A stretch of DNA of 64,000 nt, from contig NZ_BMTL01000031.1 of NCBI RefSeq assembly GCF_014649655.1, positions 1-64,000 of the forward strand, written 5' to 3'. Made by a program: the position numbers and the translations under genes. This document shows, in pieces, positions 26,889 to 37,420 of this stretch. Position 1 is the stretch's first letter, and each line of letters starts with the position of its first letter. Source of the DNA: Streptomyces humidus (GTDB lineage Bacteria; Actinomycetota; Actinomycetes; Streptomycetales; Streptomycetaceae). The notes beneath the pieces are model-generated. The model ran no database searches, was not told the origin of the DNA, and saw only the letters and a list, made by a program, of their open reading frames with translations.

Positions 26889-26966
26889 CGAGCCGGGACC
26901 GAGCCGCGACCGAGCAGGACCTGGGTCGAAGCCGAGCCGGAGCCGAGCAGGACCCGAGCAGGATCG
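26889..26966. repeat. Imperfect GAGC-CGGGACC-type repeats
   Basis: Short units such as GAGCCGGGACC, GAGCCGCGACC and GAGCAGGACC recur directly after hspR. They are low-complexity and have no clear function. Confidence 0.6.
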
Positions 26967-27010
26967 CTCAGGACCGAGGGAACGCCGAGAGAGCACCGAG
27001 GGAAACAGAT

Positions 27011-27037
27011 GGGCCCGGAGACGTCGTCTCCGGGCCC
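27011..27037 (+). terminator. Terminator of the dnaK operon
   Basis: A perfect 13-bp stem GGGCCCGGAGACG / CGTCTCCGGGCCC with a 1-nt loop lies 130 bp after the hspR stop codon. Confidence 0.85.
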
Positions 27038-27706
27038 TCCCCTGTGTGCGCCTCTCTCGCGCGGTGAGATCAGGCGCGCGCTCCACGCCGGCGACGGAAC
27101 GCGCGGACATGAAGAATCCCCCGAGGAATCAACGGAGAAGTACCCGTGCACGGCGAAGCGGTGACCGGAAGAGAGAAGAGAAGAACGGCACGCAGATCTG
27201 CTTCCAGGCCTGCGTACGGGTCCGCGAGATGAACCGAGCGAGGAAAGGGCCGGGTTCGTTCGTTCGGCCGGTCGTGCGTTTCCACCGGCGGCTTGCGGTG
27301 CACTCATCCGCAGCCCGCGTCCATGCGTGATCAATCGTCGCTCCGTCACCGCTTCGCAGGCGCAGGAAGGGGCGATTCCGCAGGTCACGGCCGCATAACC
27401 GGGAGGTCGCGCTCCGCTTCCCCGGTCCGGGTCCGGAGAAAGCCCCTCTGATCAAGACCCGCGGCCAACGCCGTTGGTTGTATGGATTCTTGGACGCTTT
27501 CCGGACGGAACTTCGCGGAGTTTTCGCAAGGTCTCCGCTTCGTCTCCTTGCGTCTTCACCCGCTGAGCAGAGCGTGACGTTGCTACTTCGTTAAGCGGTT
27601 CCGCTTGACGTCGGCGGCCGCTGCCGCGTTGTCTTTTCAGACATCTGGGTCACCATGTCGCACCCATGTCCGCATTGCACCGAACGCACCTGAAGTGAGC
27701 CCCCGA
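27038..27706. other. Long intergenic region upstream of the sugar-binding lipoprotein
   Basis: No coding sequence is supported in about 670 bp. AAGCGG-TT-CCGCTT at 27593-27606 is a perfect palindrome about 100 bp before the next start and is a candidate operator. The rest presumably holds the promoter and leader. Confidence 0.4.
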
Positions 27707-28816
27707 ATGCGTCGTATCGCCATAGCTGTGGTCGCCTCCACGATGTCCCTGTCGCTCGCCGGCTGCGGGATGCTCGGGGCGTCGGAGGGCGGCGTCAGCG
27801 CGACACCGACCCGGAGCGACGACATCACGGTGGGCGTGCTGATGCCGGAGGAGACGAACACGCGGTACGCCGAGTTCGACTACCCCATCATCAAGCGGAA
27901 GGTCGCCGAACTCACCGGCGGCAAGGGCAGGACCGACTACGCGAACGCCGCCGCGTCCACCAAGAAGCAGGACACCCAGATGCAGCGGATGATCGACGAC
28001 AAGGTCGACGTCATCCTGCTGGACGCGGTCGACGCGAAGGCCATCGAGCCCATGGTGCAGAAGGCCAAGGACGCCGACATCCCCGTCATCGCCTACGACC
28101 GTCTCGCCCAGGGCCCGATCGACGCCTACGTCTCCTTCGACAACGAGCTGGTCGGCGAGGTGCAGGGCCGCTCGCTCGCCGAGGCCATCGGCACGGTCAG
28201 CCTCTCCGACAAGATCGTCATGGTGAACGGTTCGCCCACCGACCCCAACGCCGCGCAGTTCAAGAAGGGCGCGCTCAGCGAGCTCAGCGGCCGGGTCACG
28301 ATCGCGAAGTCGTACGACACCGACAAGTGGAGCCCGGAAGTCGCCGAGGCCAACATGGCGAAGGCGATCGACGCGATCGGCAAGAGCAACATCGCCGGCG
28401 TCTACTCCGCCAACGACGCCATGGCCGGCGGCATCATCAAGGCCCTGGAGACGGCGGGCGTCAGCGCCGGCAACCTGCCCCCGATCACCGGCCAGGACGC
28501 GGAGCTGTCGGCCGTGCAGCGCATCATCGCCGGCGAGCAGTTCATGAGCGTCTACAAGCCTTACCCCGCCATGGCCGAGGCCGCCGCCCAGGCGGCCGTC
28601 GCCAAGGTCCAGGGCCGCGAACTCCAGTTCGCCGCGCTCACCCGCGACAAGGTCGACAGTCCGACGACCAAGGGCATTCCGGCCAAGCTGGTGACCGTGG
28701 TCGCGCTGACGAAGAGCAACATCAAGCAGACCGTCGTCGCCGACGGCATCTACAAGATCTCCGACATCTGCACCGCCAAGTTCAAGGCCGACTGCCAGGC
28801 CCTGAAGCTCATCTGA
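27707..28816 (+). CDS. Sugar ABC transporter substrate-binding lipoprotein (type I periplasmic-binding fold)
   Basis: The 369-residue lipoprotein starts MRRIAIAVVASTMSLSLAGC with the lipobox LAGC. The body is of the xylose/ribose-binding type: GVLMPEETNTRYAEFDYP, IDDKVDVILLDAVDAKAIEP, IPVIAYDRLAQGPIDAYVSFDN, GVYSANDAMAGGIIKALE and PPITGQDAELSAVQRI. The start ATG 27707 gives the proper signal peptide; a longer reading to 27605 does not. Unusually, no permease or ATPase gene accompanies it, so it must work with components encoded elsewhere. The substrate is probably a pentose or related sugar. Confidence 0.92.
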   Translation: MRRIAIAVVASTMSLSLAGCGMLGASEGGVSATPTRSDDITVGVLMPEETNTRYAEFDYPIIKRKVAELTGGKGRTDYANAAASTKKQDTQMQRMIDDKVDVILLDAVDAKAIEPMVQKAKDADIPVIAYDRLAQGPIDAYVSFDNELVGEVQGRSLAEAIGTVSLSDKIVMVNGSPTDPNAAQFKKGALSELSGRVTIAKSYDTDKWSPEVAEANMAKAIDAIGKSNIAGVYSANDAMAGGIIKALETAGVSAGNLPPITGQDAELSAVQRIIAGEQFMSVYKPYPAMAEAAAQAAVAKVQGRELQFAALTRDKVDSPTTKGIPAKLVTVVALTKSNIKQTVVADGIYKISDICTAKFKADCQALKLI

Positions 28817-28890
28817 TCCCCGGCTGCGGCCGCGCCGCCCGACCGGCGCCGGGCCTCTGCGGCTGTGAGGGCGGTAGCGAGGGCGGCTGC

Positions 28891-28929
28891 GCGGCCGTCA
28901 GGGAACCGGCTCGGTTCCCTGACGGCCGC
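28891..28929 (+). terminator. Very strong terminator hairpin after the sugar-binding gene
   Basis: An 18-bp perfect stem GCGGCCGTCAGGGAACCG / CGGTTCCCTGACGGCCGC with a GCT loop begins 75 bp after the stop codon. Confidence 0.8.
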
Positions 28930-29066
28930 TCGCCGTTCCCCGTCGTCGCTCGCGCGGACCGGCGTCCCGTGCGGAGGCCTTGGACGCCGCCGCACACACC
29001 CCCGTGGACACCGCGCCGCGCCGTCGACGCTCCGGAGCCCGGCCGGACTCCCCCGTGGCCCGGCCG

Positions 29067-29122
29067 GGTTGGTTTCGCTCACCCCCCTGCAGAAGAGCCC
29101 CCGGGGGTAAGCGGAACCAACC
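29067..29122. promoter_or_regulatory. Long imperfect inverted repeat upstream of the first LuxR gene
   Basis: The 20-bp arms GGTTGGTTTCGCTCACCCCC and GGGGGTAAGCGGAACCAACC are complementary at 18 positions and flank 16 bp. The repeat lies 185-240 bp before the regulator start, after the strong terminator of the preceding gene, so an operator or attenuator role is as likely as termination. Confidence 0.5.
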
Positions 29123-29306
29123 ATGCACCCCGCGAAGGCCCCGCACCACCGTCAGCTTGTTGCAGTGCCGGGGGAGGAGGCTGGGAGGAACTCACTCAGA
29201 AGGGTGGTTTTCGACGGCCTTGGCCGGAGGAGCCGTGTTGCGGAGCCGGTCCGGGCCGCGCATAGTTGCGCTCCGGAAGAGGCGTACGGCGGGGGTGGGA
29301 CGGGCG

Positions 29307-30581
29307 ATGGCCGGGCACGGGACGGAGGACCATCCACACGGCGCCGACCGACTGTGCGAGGCCGGGGATCGCGTGTATGCACGGGCCGTACGACGCGGCC
29401 GGGTGGCGCGTGCCGACGCCGAGCCGGTCCCGTGCCTCCTCGAGCTGGCCCTCCTGCACCCCGATCCCGACGACATGGACTGGCTGGTGCCGACCTCCCC
29501 GCAGGAGGTCATGACCCGGCTGCTGCGCGGACTGCACGACGAGGTCAGCGCGAGCCAGCGGCGGATGGGCTCGGCGGTCGCCGCCTTCGAGTGGTACGCG
29601 GGTCTGGGCGGGCCGGAGCGGGCCGCGGGCGGCGAGGGCGCGGCGATCCGCGTCCTGGACGGCCCCTCCCGCATCCAGGCCGCCCTGGACGCTGCGACCG
29701 AGGCGTGCACCACCGAGGTCCTCACCGTCCAGCCCGGCGGCATCCGGCGTGAGCACGAGCTGTCGGAGGGCCTGCACCGCGCGCTGGAGCTGCGCGGCCG
29801 GGGCGTGCGCATGCGCGACCTCTACAACCACGTCGCCCGGCACGGGCAGGGCCTGCTCAACTACCTGGAGCTGATGGGCGACACGGTGGAGGCCCGCACG
29901 CTGGACGAGGTGATCGACCGGCTGATGCTCTTCGACCGTACGGTCGCCTTCGTCCCGGCCAACGCGGACCGCACGATGGCCCTGGAGCTGCGGCACCCGG
30001 CCCTGGTCTCCTACCTGGTGACGGTCTTCGAGCGTCTCTGGCGGCTGGCGATCCCGCTCACCGCGCCGCTCCCCGACCCGCGGGTCGAGGGTGTCTCCCA
30101 TCGCGAGCAGTCCATCGCCGCTCTGCTGGCCGAGGGGCATCAGGACGCGGTGATCGCCGAGCGGCTGGGCATCAGCGTCCGCACGTGCCGCGCGCACATC
30201 GCGCGGCTCTCGGAGACCCTGGGCGCGGCCAGCCGTACTCAGCTGGGGGTGCGGATCGCCCAGGTCGGCCTCGACCGGCCGTCCGACGAGGAGGCGCCGG
30301 GCGGCGTGGCGGGCGGCGCGGCGGGCGTCCCCGCCCAGAGGCCCGGGCCCGGCCCCGGGGCCACCGTCGCTCCGTCCGCGGACTCCTCCGTCGAGCCTGC
30401 CCCTGCCCCTGACCCTGCTCGTGCTTCTGAGTCCGCCTCTGCCCCGGCCTCCACCGCAGCGCAGGCCGCGCCCTCTGCGACCGCGTCCGCTTCCGCCGCT
30501 ACCCCAGGCCCTGTCCCAGGCCCTGACCCTGCTCCGGCGCCCGGCGCCGTTCCTGGTCAAGGATCCCCGACTGCCCTATGA
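29307..30581 (+). CDS. LuxR-type HTH regulator with Pro/Ala/Ser-rich tail (paralogue 1)
   Basis: This 424-residue protein has a C-terminal-type HTH at residues about 261-318 (SHREQSIAALLAEGHQDAVI, AERLGISVRTCRAHIARLSE). The N-terminal two thirds begins DRLCEAGDRVYARAVRRGRV and contains LTVQPGG-type and RTLDEVIDRLMLFDRTVAF segments shared with the two paralogues at 30499 and 31581, probably a sensor domain. Residues 320-424 are a low-complexity Pro/Ala/Ser tail. Its 3' end overlaps the convergent paralogue by 83 bp. ATG 29307 is chosen because the shared N-terminus starts there. Confidence 0.85.
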   Translation: MAGHGTEDHPHGADRLCEAGDRVYARAVRRGRVARADAEPVPCLLELALLHPDPDDMDWLVPTSPQEVMTRLLRGLHDEVSASQRRMGSAVAAFEWYAGLGGPERAAGGEGAAIRVLDGPSRIQAALDAATEACTTEVLTVQPGGIRREHELSEGLHRALELRGRGVRMRDLYNHVARHGQGLLNYLELMGDTVEARTLDEVIDRLMLFDRTVAFVPANADRTMALELRHPALVSYLVTVFERLWRLAIPLTAPLPDPRVEGVSHREQSIAALLAEGHQDAVIAERLGISVRTCRAHIARLSETLGAASRTQLGVRIAQVGLDRPSDEEAPGGVAGGAAGVPAQRPGPGPGATVAPSADSSVEPAPAPDPARASESASAPASTAAQAAPSATASASAATPGPVPGPDPAPAPGAVPGQGSPTAL

Positions 30582-31536
30582 GGTAGCCGAGTTGGGCGCG
30601 GCTCTCGCTGCCGAGAGTGGTGGCCAGCTTGGCGATGTGGACGCGGGCGGTGCGGACGTTCATGCCGAGCCGGTCGGCGATGACGGCGTCGGTGTGCCCC
30701 TCGACGAGGAGGGCGGCGATGGCCTGCTGCCGCGGGGTGACGCCACCCCTGGACGGGCGCTGGACGGCCTGCGGGTACATGGGGGTGGCCAGCCGCCAGA
30801 GCCGGTCGAACGTGGTGGTGAAGTAGGTCAGGAGGGCCGGGTGACGGACCTCCAGGGCCAGCCTGCCGTCCTCGCCGGCGGGGATGAAGGCCACCGAGCC
30901 GTCGATGACGATGAGCCGGTCGGTGACCTCGTCGAGGGTGCGGGCCTGCACGTCGCCCCGCAGCTGCTCGTAGCGGGCCAGGACGAGGGGCTGGTGGCGC
31001 TGGGTGTGCTGGTAGAGGGTCCGGATGCGGCAGTCCCGGTCGAGCAGGGCCTGGTCGCGGGCCATGGCGACGGCGTGGGCCGTCTCGCCGCGCTGGCCGC
31101 TGTAGTGGACATGGGGCTGGACGCAGAGCACTTCGCTGGCCGCCTCGGACGTCGCCTCGGTGATGGCCTCGTTGATGCGTTCGGTGCCGCTGAGGAGCCG
31201 CAGGGAGACGGGCTCGGCGGTGGCCGTGCGGGCGCCGGTGATCCGCATGAGGGGCTCGAACAGCGATGCCAGCCGTTCCTCGCGGCGCCGTTCCTCGGCG
31301 ATGCGCACGCCCGAGGAGCGCAGCAGCCGGTGCAGGGCGAGGGCCGGGGACGCGGGCTCCAGCTGGGCCAGGTCGTCCACGACGGGGTGCAGGAGGCCGA
31401 AGGACAGCAGACAGGGGGCCGCCGTCTCGGCGTCGTCGGTCTTGACGCGCCCGTCGCGCAGGGCCTGCTCGTAGAGGCGCAGGCCCGCGGCGCACAGGTC
31501 TTCCACGCCGTGGTGGGGGTGCGGCGGGGCGTTCAC
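30499..31536 (-). CDS. LuxR-type HTH regulator (paralogue 2)
   Basis: The 345-residue paralogue starts GTG 31536 (VNAPPHPHHGVEDLCAAGLR) with AGGGAG 7 nt upstream. Shared N-terminal motifs are LYEQALRDGRV, APCLLSFGLLHP and RTLDEVTDRLIVIDGSVAFIP. The HTH is TPRQQAIAALLVEGHTDAVI-ADRLGMNVRTARVHIAKLA. It has a Gln/Gly-rich tail encoded antisense to the tail of paralogue 1. It follows paralogue 3 by 44 bp on the same strand, so the two probably share a transcript. Confidence 0.88.
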   Translation of the reverse strand: MNAPPHPHHGVEDLCAAGLRLYEQALRDGRVKTDDAETAAPCLLSFGLLHPVVDDLAQLEPASPALALHRLLRSSGVRIAEERRREERLASLFEPLMRITGARTATAEPVSLRLLSGTERINEAITEATSEAASEVLCVQPHVHYSGQRGETAHAVAMARDQALLDRDCRIRTLYQHTQRHQPLVLARYEQLRGDVQARTLDEVTDRLIVIDGSVAFIPAGEDGRLALEVRHPALLTYFTTTFDRLWRLATPMYPQAVQRPSRGGVTPRQQAIAALLVEGHTDAVIADRLGMNVRTARVHIAKLATTLGSESRAQLGYLIGQSGILDQERRRAPEQGQGLGQGLG

Positions 31537-31580
31537 TGCGGTTCTCCCTGTTCGTTCTTCGTTCTCGTTCTCCGGACGGG

Positions 31581-32564
31581 TCAGGGCTCCTGCTTGAGGA
31601 TCCCCGACTGGGCTATGAGGAAGCCGAGCTGGGCCCGGCTGCCACTGCCCAGGGCGGTGGCGAGCTTGGCGATGTGGGCTCGGCAGGTGCGCACGTTCAT
31701 GCCCAGCCGGCGGGCTATCGCCTCGTCCACGTGCCCCTCGACGAGCAGCTTGGCGATGGAGTGCTGGATCTCCGTGATGCCGTCGGGCGCGGTCTCGTAG
31801 GGGGCGCCGGTGGCGAGCGGGACGGCACGGCCCCACATGAACTCGAAGACCTTGATCAGGTAGCGGACCAGTCCCGGGTGCCGCAGTTCGAGGGCGACCT
31901 GGCCGTCGTCCCGGGTGGGGATGAAGGCCACGGTCTCGTCGCAGATGATCAGCCGTTCCACGAGTTCGTCGATGGTGCGGTACTCCACCTTGCCGTCGGT
32001 GAACTGGGAGACGTAGGCCAGCGTCTCGGGGCTGTAGCGGGCCGTGTGCTGATAGAGCGTCCGGATGCGGCAGCCGCGGTCGATGAGCGGTCTGTCGCGC
32101 TCCAGGCCCTGGACGAGGGTGTGCTCCAGGCGGCGGCGGCTCGGCTGGACGGTGAGCATCTCGGTCTGGCACTGCGAGGTGGCCAGATCGAGTGCGGCGT
32201 TGATCCGGTCGATGCCCTCCAGCACCGTGATCGAGTGCGTGGCCGGCGTCGGCTGGGCGCTGAGGGTCATGAACGGCTCGAAAGCGTCGGCGAGTTCCAC
32301 CGACAGCCGCCTGCGTCGGGTGATCTCGCGTTCGATCGGGTTGAGCAGTTGGGACAGGGCGATCGACGGGGGTACCGGGCGCAGCCAGTTCGCGTCGTCG
32401 GGGTCCGCGTGGAGCAGGGCGAACTCCATCAGACACGGAGCGGGTTCCACGTCTGCGCGGGCTATGCGGCCCGTCCGAAGTGCGGTCCCATAGAGACGGC
32501 GACCTTCCTCGCACAGCTCAGTCGACGCATGAGGATGTGTCTGCTTTGTCTGATTTTTCGTCAA
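31581..32564 (-). CDS. LuxR-type HTH regulator (paralogue 3)
   Basis: The 327-residue paralogue starts at TTG 32564 (TKNQTKQTHPHASTELCEEG) with GGTGGAGA immediately upstream. The N-terminal domain has LYGTALRTGRIARADVEPAP, LLHADPDDANWLRPVPP and RTIDELVERLIICDETVAFIP. The HTH is EIQHSIAKLLVEGHVDEAIA-RRLGMNVRTCRAHIAKLA. It is divergent from the DSTW-repeat peptide gene with 112 bp between start codons, making it the best candidate regulator of that unit. Confidence 0.88.
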   Translation of the reverse strand: MTKNQTKQTHPHASTELCEEGRRLYGTALRTGRIARADVEPAPCLMEFALLHADPDDANWLRPVPPSIALSQLLNPIEREITRRRRLSVELADAFEPFMTLSAQPTPATHSITVLEGIDRINAALDLATSQCQTEMLTVQPSRRRLEHTLVQGLERDRPLIDRGCRIRTLYQHTARYSPETLAYVSQFTDGKVEYRTIDELVERLIICDETVAFIPTRDDGQVALELRHPGLVRYLIKVFEFMWGRAVPLATGAPYETAPDGITEIQHSIAKLLVEGHVDEAIARRLGMNVRTCRAHIAKLATALGSGSRAQLGFLIAQSGILKQEP

Positions 32565-32581
32565 ATCTCCACCCCCCAGGG

Positions 32582-32597
32582 TCCTGAACGTGCAGGA
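32582..32597. promoter_or_regulatory. Inverted repeat in the divergent regulator/peptide promoter region
   Basis: TCCTG-N6-CAGGA lies 18 bp before the start of the minus-strand LuxR gene and 80 bp before the DSTW peptide gene. It is a candidate binding site for a LuxR-type dimer. Confidence 0.35.
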
Positions 32598-32676
32598 ACA
32601 TGATGCATCGATTGTGTGGCCATGACGTGCCCGAATGGGCCATCGTCGTAGTCGACGGGGGAGAGGTGACCTTCAA

Positions 32677-33009
32677 ATGAGGACGAAGCCGACTATGCAT
32701 AAGAGAATGCTTCGCTCGGCGCTTGCCGCCGCCTTCTCCGCAGCGCTCGCCTTCGGAGCGCTGAGCGGTCTTGCGGGCACGAAGGGCGACGTGGCGCGCG
32801 ACAGCACCTGGAGCACCGCCGCCGTGGCCGGTGACAGCACGTGGGTCGCCCCCCGTGACAGCACCTGGGTGGTCACCGCGGCGGACGCGCCGGGTGACAG
32901 CACCTGGGTCGTCACCGCGGCAGGCGTGCCGGGCGACAGCACCTGGGTGGCGCCGGGCGACAGCACCTGGGGCGCCCCGGCCGACAGCACGTGGGTCGCC
33001 GAGTCATGA
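32677..33009 (+). CDS. Exported-looking peptide with seven DSTW repeats
   Basis: The 110-residue protein has a basic start (MRTKPTMHKRMLRSALAAAF) and a hydrophobic core to about residue 34, like a Sec signal or leader peptide. The rest is almost entirely repeats: DSTW begins at residues 42, 53, 61, 74, 87, 95 and 103. Linkers are VAP, GAP or VVTAA-type and most copies are preceded by Gly. There is no Cys and no other domain. Its stop codon overlaps the next start (ATGA), so both products are made together. It could be a structural repeat protein or a precursor of a modified multi-core peptide; the sequence does not decide. Confidence 0.8.
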   Translation: MRTKPTMHKRMLRSALAAAFSAALAFGALSGLAGTKGDVARDSTWSTAAVAGDSTWVAPRDSTWVVTAADAPGDSTWVVTAAGVPGDSTWVAPGDSTWGAPADSTWVAES

Positions 33010-33341
33010 CCACGCCACCCGACGACCGCTCCTTCCGCCGCGAAATGGCGACCGCCTACCGCTCTGGCTGGCACTTCATCGATCTGGTCACCGCCATCCC
33101 CCACAGTGGTGACTCGTTGATGGTGACGGTGTTCGGCGAGCCGGTGGTCGTGACGCGCGACGAGGACGAGGACGTACGGGCCTACCGGTGTCTGCGCAAG
33201 CCCCGTGGGGCGCCGCAGCCCGTGCGCTGTGCCATCCGGTACGGAATGATCTTTGTGAACCTGGACCAGCGGGACCACAGGCTCGTCGAGCCCGAGGTCC
33301 CACCCCTGAAGACCGTCTCAGCCACCCCCCGCAGTGCCTGA
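33006..33341 (+). CDS. Small Rieske-like protein lacking the His ligands
   Basis: The 111-residue protein resembles the N-terminal Rieske part of ring-hydroxylating oxygenases: YRSGWHFIDLVTAIPHSGD, LMVTVFGEPVVVTRDEDEDV, RAYRC and GMIFVNLDQ. The cluster motif, normally CxH-(15-17)-CxxH, here reads CLR-x10-CAIR: both Cys remain, both His are Arg and the spacer is short. A [2Fe-2S] Rieske cluster is therefore unlikely. ATG 33006 overlaps the stop of the DSTW peptide gene. With no oxygenase catalytic domain, it may be a binding or partner protein for the peptide, which is inference from coupling. Confidence 0.75.
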   Translation: MTTPPDDRSFRREMATAYRSGWHFIDLVTAIPHSGDSLMVTVFGEPVVVTRDEDEDVRAYRCLRKPRGAPQPVRCAIRYGMIFVNLDQRDHRLVEPEVPPLKTVSATPRSA

Positions 33342-33384
33342 CGCGATTCCCCCGTCGTAACAGATCGCTCAGGCGCTTCCCCCC

Positions 33385-33425
33385 GCAGCGGCGTCACCGT
33401 GACCTGAACACGGTGACGCCGCTGC
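33385..33425 (+). terminator. Terminator after the DSTW/Rieske-like unit
   Basis: A 17-bp perfect stem GCAGCGGCGTCACCGTG / CACGGTGACGCCGCTGC with a 7-nt loop, followed by AGTTT, lies 44 bp after the stop codon. It closes a two-gene transcript. Confidence 0.85.
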
Positions 33426-33620
33426 AGTTTGCGGGGACATTTCCGGTTATGCGCCCGGTTGAGCGTTGGCCGGAAAACGACGGGAAAGAATCCGGTCAGC
33501 CGACCCGTCGGCGCTGTCCGCACGTCTCACGGTTTCCCCGCGGCCGCGCCGCGGCGCCTTGCGACTCGCCGGCGCTCCCCTCGGGCTCCTCCTCGGCCTC
33601 TTCGGGCTTACGCGGGGTCT

Positions 33621-33700
33621 CCCTCGGTCCGCCCTCGGTCCGCCCTCGGTCCGCCCTCGATCCGCTCCCGGTTCGCCCGCGGCCCTCCCTCGGCCCTCCG
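33621..33700. repeat. 11-bp tandem repeats
   Basis: CCCTCGGTCCG is repeated three times exactly and then with drift up to the end of the PPOX gene. It lies in the otherwise empty 365-bp gap 33342-33706. Confidence 0.75.
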
Positions 33701-33706
33701 TTCGGC

Positions 33707-34120
33707 TCAGCCGCGTCCCATAGCCCGGGTCAGCTCGATCTCGATCACCACGCGCGTGGGGTTGGGGCCCGGTGTGCGCCCGTAGCGCACCGCGTACCGC
33801 CGCACGGCGTCAGCGACCCGCTCCGGCTCCGTACGGACGAACGCCCGCCCCTCGAGGGTGGCCCAGCGGCCGCCGTCCACCTGGCACACCGCCACCCGGG
33901 CACCGTCCGGGCCCGCCGCCAGGACGTTGGCCGCCTTCCGGCTGGCCCCGTCGGTGATGACCCGGGCCAGCCGGCTCCCGGGGTCGTACGTCACGCCGAC
34001 CGGAACGACGTGCGGACTGCCGTCCGGGCGTGGTGTGGTCAGCGTGCACAGATGACGTTCCTGCCAGAAGGCGAGATACGGCGCGTCGGGCGCGCCCGGG
34101 TCCTGCGGATATGCGGCCAT
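33707..34120 (-). CDS. PPOX-class flavin/F420-binding protein
   Basis: The 137-residue protein has the pyridoxamine-phosphate-oxidase split-barrel pattern: YLAFWQERHLCTLTTPRPDG, SPHVVPVGVTYDPGSRLARV, SRKAANVLAAG, VAVCQVDGGRWATLEGRA and a C-terminal YAVRYGRTPGPNPTRVVIEI. Members with this layout in actinobacteria often use coenzyme F420 or FMN to reduce small molecules. It is divergent from clpB, with 119 bp between the starts that contain an HspR site, so heat-shock co-regulation is possible. Confidence 0.88.
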   Translation of the reverse strand: MAAYPQDPGAPDAPYLAFWQERHLCTLTTPRPDGSPHVVPVGVTYDPGSRLARVITDGASRKAANVLAAGPDGARVAVCQVDGGRWATLEGRAFVRTEPERVADAVRRYAVRYGRTPGPNPTRVVIEIELTRAMGRG

Positions 34121-34158
34121 GGTCGGAACTTAGTGCGCGGACAGCGCCCCATGCACAC

Positions 34159-34179
34159 CTTGAGCGGAATAGACTCAAC
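34159..34179 (+). promoter_or_regulatory. HAIR operator (HspR site) upstream of clpB
   Basis: CTTGAGC-N7-ACTCAAC matches the HAIR consensus CTTGAGT-N7-ACTCAAG at 12 of 14 positions and lies about 60-80 bp before the clpB start. TACGCT at 34186-34191 may be the -10 box. Confidence 0.9.
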
Positions 34180-34239
34180 TTTGTGTACGCTGACAGAGTC
34201 AGTACGGGAGAGCGCTGACGCAAGGAGGAGACAGCGAAC

Positions 34240-36837
<2,598 letters not shown>

Positions 36838-36892
36838 CGCGCCCTGCCCCGCCCTGTCCCGGCGCGCCCGCCGCCTTCCCCGCTCCCTCCCG

Positions 36893-37420
36893 TCACGTCG
36901 TGAACGCCGAGTACCGCACCCGCGCGGTCTCGGCGTTCACGTACGTCACGTTCACGTCGACGTAATGGGCGTCCGTCCCGGGGCGGCCGCCGACGTCGAG
37001 CTGGAAGCAGCGGTCGTAGCCGTGGGCGCAGGCAAGGGCCCCCGGTCCGCCCGGCCCGTGGGCCCCGGGGTAGGCCTCCGTCAGCCAGGCGTCGACGCCC
37101 GCGCGCGGCATCCGGAAGTCGGCCTGGTAGTTCGTGTCCAGCCAGGACTGCACCGTGCACTCCGCGTCCCGCGCCCCCGTCGGCAGCTCGGCCCCGCCGA
37201 ACGCCAGCGCCTCGGCGCAGGGCACGTTCCTGAGCCGGGTCCCGTCGGGTTCCCCGTCGTCGGCCAGCACCCAGACCGCGATCAGCACAAGCAGCCCGAC
37301 CACCAGGAACACGGGCAGCGCCAGGATCGCCGCCACCACGCCCCACCTGGTCCGGCCCCCCGGCTCCGGCCGCGCGGCCGCGTCGGTCCGGCCGCCCCTC
37401 TCGCTTCGCCCGTTCGCCAT
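36893..37420 (-). CDS. Single-pass membrane protein, function unknown
   Basis: The 175-residue protein has a basic cytoplasmic start (MANGRSERGGRTDAAARPEP), one membrane helix (VVAAILALPVFLVVGLLVLIAVWVL) and an external domain with four Cys (VPCAEALAF, DAECTVQSW, ALACAHGYDRCFQLDVG) that could form two disulfides. No family was recognised. It is convergent with clpB. Confidence 0.75.
   Translation of the reverse strand: MANGRSERGGRTDAAARPEPGGRTRWGVVAAILALPVFLVVGLLVLIAVWVLADDGEPDGTRLRNVPCAEALAFGGAELPTGARDAECTVQSWLDTNYQADFRMPRAGVDAWLTEAYPGAHGPGGPGALACAHGYDRCFQLDVGGRPGTDAHYVDVNVTYVNAETARVRYSAFTT

Noticed and set aside
32800..33006. The regular GACAGCACCTGG repeats considered as a CRISPR or DNA-level repeat array.
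   Set aside because: Spacing is uneven, spacers are themselves similar, and the repeats stay in frame as DSTW within a gene with a start, leader and stop. The repetition is protein-coding.
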